From Solenopsis invicta (taxonomy: Eukaryota > Arthropoda > Insecta > Hymenoptera > Formicidae): 64,000 nucleotides of DNA. Below are positions 59,048 to 64,000 of the stretch, in pieces. Every line of letters starts with the position of its first letter. Position 1 is the first letter of the stretch. The stretch spans positions 2,311,433 through 2,375,432 of the forward strand of contig NC_052676.1 of the NCBI RefSeq assembly GCF_016802725.1, given 5' to 3'. A program made the translations under genes and the position numbers. A model generated the notes under the pieces. The model did not search any database and was not told where the DNA came from. It worked only from the letters and a program-made list of their open reading frames with translations.

Positions 59048-61646
59048 ATGGTGCAGGTGAGTGGCGTATCGTCCGCGCGTTATCGCCGCGTAATCGGGCC
59101 GCGCCGCGCGATACCCGCCGCGTTTCGCTCGGCCGTGTCGCCGTCGGGAATTTTTGATTGTTTTTTTTTTCCCTCCGCTGTCATCCATTAGTAAATAGGA
59201 AAGATGGCAGCAGATTATTGCGCTTTTTTCCCCGTGCCCGCGGCCCGGGCGGACATTTTTCCGGGCTCACCGCGGCGGCCCGGGACACCGTTCTCGCCGT
59301 AATTACCGCCGAAATCGCATGCCGAGCGCGTTTCCGCGCACGGGACCCGCCGCGCCGACCGTTTTTCCTGAATGAAACGTCGCGGCCGCCGAAACGTGTG
59401 TGCGTATACGAGACGCGACGCCCGCCGCCCGTACACTCGGCCGCCGCCGCCGCACGGGGCCGCCCGCGTTACCGCCGCGCGGGGCTCGCGTCGTGGGCGT
59501 TTTTCGCCAGGAGGAGCCGTCCCGTCGGCGGCACGCTTAACCTATATGCGCGCGGGAAAGCGGGACCGCGTACGTACGTAAATAAACGCGACGACGTGAC
59601 GCACTTGGAGCAGTAGCCTCGCCGACGATGATCGTAAGACCCGCGAATTATTATTATTATTATTTTTTTTATTTGTCATCCTCGCGTACTTGTCTCCTCC
59701 GCGACTTAAAATTTTTTTGTACATATAAATGAATAGATTGTCACTCGAGGACGAGGATGAATGAAAAATCTTGAATTGAATTTGTTTGATTTTTTACAGG
59801 CTATCGACGAGATGGAGCAGAGGGACCTCCCGCAGGCGTTCCGCCTGCTGGGGGAGATGAACGCCAACGTCCTCCAGGTGAACCAGCTCGTAGACAACAT
59901 GCTGGTTCGCGTGAAGAACGGCGAGATCTCGACGGACAAGGGCCTGAGCTTCCTGGAGATGAAGTACCACATGCTGCTCTCGTATCTCATCAACCTGACG
60001 TACGTCGTCCTGAGAAAATGCTCGGGCGAGCGCATCGAGGGTGACCCGTCGATCGACCGTCTGATCGAGATCAGGACTGTCCTAGAGAAAATCCGACCAA
60101 TAGACCACAAGCTTAAGTACCAAATAGATAAGCTCGTCAAGACGGCGGTGACCGGCACCATCAATAGCGACGACCCCAGTAACTTCAGGGCAAATCCTGA
60201 CGCGCTGGTTGCCAAGCTCGACAGCGAGGAGGAGGACAGCGATCAGGAGGAGGATGAGGACGGCGTCAAGTCAACCACGCAGCAGTCCAGGAAGTCTAAC
60301 GTTTACGTGCCGCCGAAGCTCGCCGCGGTGCACTACGGTCAGTCCTTGATAAAATTCTTATCTCTCACAAAAACCTAAAAGTCAGTATTATTTACTTGTT
60401 ACAATTACACAATCAAATATAAGAAAAATGTACTTAGAAAATAATGTATGTTTCAACTAGCAAAGCTTTTTTTTTTATCAACACTAAAGAATAAGTTAAA
60501 TTGTAACACATAAGCATGATAGTTTGATACAATGGAAATGTTATTGATAGTTAATATAAGATAAAAATTTCAAATTTGAAATTACATGAATTATGTTATC
60601 GATAATGTTCCTTGTCGAAATTTAAAAATTTTAAAGGAGCTACTCTACTTCTGATCCTCTTAAAAAAGAGCAATCCCTTGAAATAATTGAACACATTTTT
60701 TATGGTTTTTATAATTTTGAACAGTTTTTGGTATATAAAGAGGAAAGATGGAAATATATAACTCACATTATAATAACTGACAGAGTTTGTTGTATAAGTT
60801 TTTAAATCATTTCTAGTTTTGGGACAATTTTTACATTGTTCTATTATTTTCTGATCTGTATAATCTGTAATTATCACTTCAAAAAATTAGGTGGTTGAAG
60901 CTAAGGACAATACTTCAGACTTGTTCACACACACACATACACATTAACTTAGTTTGAAAAATATAACATTAAAAAAATATAGAGAAAATATACAATCTAC
61001 TAATTTAAAGATAAAAAGTATCTTTTTTTAACTAGATAATTTTATATAGATAATGGTAAACACAGCCTATATACATCTCAGATTACATAATTTATTGGCA
61101 ATTTTAATTGTAAGTTAAAATTATTTTTTATCTCCACTCTCGTTTGCTCGTTAATCACGCGGGGTCATAATTTCTCCAGATGGCGATGAGACCACGGCAG
61201 AAAAGATTCGCAAAGCTGGCGAGCGAGCCCGTAGACGCGCCGTGTCGAACACGGTGCTGCGAGAACTGAAGGAGGAGTATCTGGACGCGCCCGTGGAGGA
61301 CAGTCAGGGCCTGGGTGAAAAGCGAGCGATTCTGGTGCGCGAAGACAAACGGAAGACCGAGTACGAGGAGAACTACATGACACGTTTGCCCGTCACCAAG
61401 CAGGAGAAGCACAGACGTCGCCAGATGACGACTCTGGGCACTCTCGGCGACGAGATTACCACTTTCGGGGAGTCGTCCACCAAGGCCGCCAAGAAGAGAA
61501 AAGCTCAGAGGAAGGGCAAGGCTAAAAAGAGTAAGAGATCTCCTTTAACGATACAAATCGCTTTGATATAAACCGCTTTGGGAAGATAAAATGCTAAAAC
61601 TGTATGAATTCACGTTGCAGGTTTCAAGAAAAAACGGCATCATTAA
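59048..61646 (+). CDS. Ngdn: Neuroguidin (Sas10/Utp3/C1D family)
   Basis: Four coding exons: 59048-59056, 59800-60337, 61180-61530 and 61621-61646, total 307 residues (human 315). Exon 1 codes only MVQ before a strong GTGAGT donor; the next exon opens AIDEMEQRDLPQAFRLLGEM in phase. The Sas10/C1D domain covers about residues 5-95 (LSFLEMKYHMLLSYLINLTYVVLRK). It is followed by IRPIDHKLKYQIDKLVK, an acidic run (EEEDSDQEEDEDG), the NVYVPPKLAAVHY motif, and a basic C-terminal region (NTVLRELKEEYLDAP, KAAKKRKAQRKGKAKK). The family acts in the small-subunit processome; vertebrate neuroguidin also binds eIF4E and CPEB. The short final exon codes FKKKRHH. Confidence 0.95.
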
Positions 61647-62940
61647 GAGCATGATGAAGAAACGACTCCGGGACTTTGGACGAAAACCCCGGAGCTTCAT
61701 AAGCATTAACGATTAAGGTAAAAGGTAAAAAAAAGAAAGAAAAATAAATTTACTCGACTTCTTCTTCGAAACAAAAGCAGATGCCACTAATACTCGTTAT
61801 TAAGTTAAGCTAAAGATAACATCGTAACATCTAGTAATAAAAAAAAAGACAACGTGTGTCGATGGTGGAGTAAAAATAGCACGATGGTAATTTATTACTG
61901 TATAAGACATACTAATGGTCGTGTAATTGATAATTCTAGTTAATAATGATTTTAATCTTTAACTGTTGTCTGAGAGATCAATTTTGATCTGTGGAGTTGA
62001 GAAACGATAGAGAGAGAGATCCATCGAGAATCAGGGGAAAACGGTATTCCACGCGAGTGTGAATGCGATGAGAGGAACAACGTCAAAGTAACGTACGATG
62101 GCACATACGAGCTTAATGGAAATTATGTGTCGTAATAGCGTAAATATTGTATCGTAATGTTGGATCGAGTAGCAGACTCCAGGATTGAAAATTGTGAAGT
62201 ACACGTAAAAGTTGAAAAAAGCAGAACATTCCTCTGCTTTATTTTGAAATATTCTCCGGCTATATAGAGATGGAGTGGAGAGAAGGGAGAGGAGGAAATC
62301 AGTAAACATAGCAGGAGAGACGATATTGAATTAATTGTTAACGAAGAGCGTAAAAATCACAAGACATTCAGAGTAAAAAAAAAAAGATGCGCAGAAGTCA
62401 CAAAACTCGAGCAAAAAAAAAACCGTGAAAGAGGAAAACAAAAAGCCATTCTTTAGGAACTGCACTCGGCGCAACTTCTGAAAGCAAGTTTCGGAAAAGG
62501 GGAGGAAAAAAAAGAAGCAAAAAATGAAATTTCGTCGATATCGCATGTCTTAGGATTTTCTCGCTGTCTTAGAGTAGTGAAGTAGTTACTAGTTTTACTA
62601 TATTATATGTATGTTTCGTTTGTGTTTTTCCCCTGGTGAAACTGTTGAGGCTATTATAAAACATTTTGAATGTGAGTCATGTTTTTACGTTAAGTCTCAT
62701 TTGTCTTATTATTAACAATGTGCTCTTGTGCATTGTACATCTGTTGTTTTTGCGTTGGTTTTAAGTCGTTAAACTTATATTGATGGTAATATAAGGATAA
62801 CACGAGCGTGTCAAAATTCAAAATTGTCGTCATGTTCTCAGATTTGATTTCGATTGACCGATTTGTTTGATTTCTCAGAGGGAGAGAGAGGGGGAGCTTG
62901 TCACGTCACACTGTAACGGAAATAGAAAGAACGAAGGGAC

Positions 62941-62964
62941 GAGCGAACGAACGAACGAACGAAG
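62941..62964. repeat. (GAAC)n tetranucleotide repeat
   Basis: About five GAAC/CGAA units. Confidence 0.9.
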
Positions 62965-63049
62965 ACTTCACGGGCGAAAATCACTTCTGCAAGCCTGATA
63001 CATAGGATACTTGTACAATCAAATCGCGCGCGCTGGGGGGCCTGACATG

Positions 63050-63567
63050 GTGAGATTCAGATAAGTATTTCGCGGATTCTGGAAAGTTCGATATTGAGAT
63101 ACAGAATTTGACGTCGTAAAAGTAATATGTAACATTCAGGTGCTAATGGGTTGAAGTTACAATGTTTTTTTTTTTTTTTTTTTAATGTTCGAAATTGATC
63201 GACAATCTCTTTTTTATCTTCAATATATTTTTCATGTTCTTATTTTATGACTATAAAACAAATTTGTTTTAATTTGCTTATTTAAAAAAGGAAATAATGA
63301 TTTAAATAGATCAAAATACATTAATTTCTAAACGTGCATTTAATAAAATCTGTGAATTTGAGAGTTAGGACTAGACTGATTTTGTGCAGCTTTAGCCATT
63401 TACTGAGATACGTGTCACGCGTGCGGTCATTCAAACTTTACAATCTAATAAATTTTTAGCACTTTGACCCACTGGCACCTGAATGTTACATATTACTTTT
63501 ACGATATCAAACCCTGTATCTCAGTATCAAGCTTTCCAAAATCCGCGAGATATGTATCCTGGATCTT
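63050..63567. mobile_element. Inverted-repeat element with arms of about 105 bp
   Basis: The segment about 63051-63157 (with AAAAGTAATATGTAACATTC) returns in reverse complement at 63461-63567. The two arms are roughly 80-85 percent alike by eye and enclose about 300 bases, including a T19 run. No coding capacity; MITE-like. Confidence 0.75.
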
Positions 63568-64000
63568 TCCTTGTGAGAATCACATTGTTGATTGCGATCC
63601 CCCCTTAAATAATAGGTTGCATTTTTTTAACGTTGTTAGACGCTCCGGGGCGTCGCGATGGCGTCCCGCGGGTGGATGATGTTCCTTTAAATGTAGCGAG
63701 GTTGAGCGACACATATTGTTCTACGCAGAGAGAATACGTACGTTAGATATATACGTTATATAGCCACATTGCTCATTCCGTGCAGAAGTGATCCCACCCT
63801 CCCCCGTTTGCCTCCCCCGCGAAGAAGGGAGAGGCAACTCAACTCGGTTCGCTGCGTATACGCTGGCCAAGGGCTCAACCATCCATAGATATTATATTTT
63901 TTACAGAAGTGTTCATAGATTGAGCCAACTTGGCGCGGCCGCCGACACGACGTGCCACACGGCCTCCCCCTCTCCTCGGCGCTCTGCGAAGGCGATTAAT

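Larger units (their letters stand above)
61647..64000. other. 3' flank of neuroguidin and spacer, no gene seen
   Basis: Probable 3' UTR followed by intergenic sequence. Contents: a purine-rich stretch at 62330-62530, a GAAC repeat at 62941-62964, a T19 run at 63165-63183, an inverted-repeat element at 63050-63567, and GC-rich DNA after 63780 that may be a promoter for a gene beyond the window. Confidence 0.45.

Overview
The window is nuclear DNA of an insect, most likely a hymenopteran and probably an ant. The reasons are an AT-rich genome with short introns, single-copy conserved eukaryotic genes with GT-AG introns, GC-rich CpG islands at gene starts, GGTTAGG-type motifs near promoters, and many short inverted-repeat elements. 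The species assignment is inference. No bacterial, plasmid, CRISPR or viral features are seen. Exon models were built by hand by matching splice sites and codon phase. Every complete model sums to a whole number of codons, except the 53BP1-like gene, which carries a frame-breaking duplication.

Layout. 1-1084 is the 3' end of a DEAD-box RNA helicase (Rm62/DDX5-DDX17 type). 1085-16019 is about 15 kb with no gene I can support; it holds microsatellites, a foldback element and AT-rich DNA. 16020-17914 (-) is prohibitin-2, with an AT-AC (U12-type) intron. Head to head with it, across a short CCAAT-containing promoter, is a 53BP1-like gene at 19204-25937 (+). 28312-29301 (-) is syntaxin-18. 31072-37975 (-) is the mitoribosome factor MALSU1; its 5.6-kb intron contains an entire opposite-strand gene of the takeout/JHBP family (32406-35992, +). 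38825-39286 (-) is the 25-residue ribosomal protein L41, and 40391-43569 (+) is CDC6, with E2F-like sites between them.

43570-49241 is repeat-rich. It contains a palindrome of about 1.2 kb with a younger MITE nested in one arm, a frame-broken coding remnant, the last two exons of an RPS19BP1-like gene (-), and a triplicated CCAAT/GC-box module. 49242-52239 (+) is the GPI-remodelling phosphodiesterase PGAP5/MPPE1. 53647-57042 (-) is TM9SF4. 59048-61646 (+) is neuroguidin. 61647-64000 has no gene I can support.

The genes are housekeeping genes of several pathways: RNA metabolism and ribosome biogenesis (helicase, RpL41, RPS19BP1, neuroguidin, MALSU1), mitochondria (PHB2, MALSU1), genome maintenance and replication (53BP1-like, CDC6), and the secretory pathway (Syx18, PGAP5, TM9SF4). 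The points most worth checking are the 19-bp duplication that shifts the 53BP1-like frame, the AT-AC intron, the nested takeout-like gene, the long palindrome with its one-armed insertion, and the CCAAT array.
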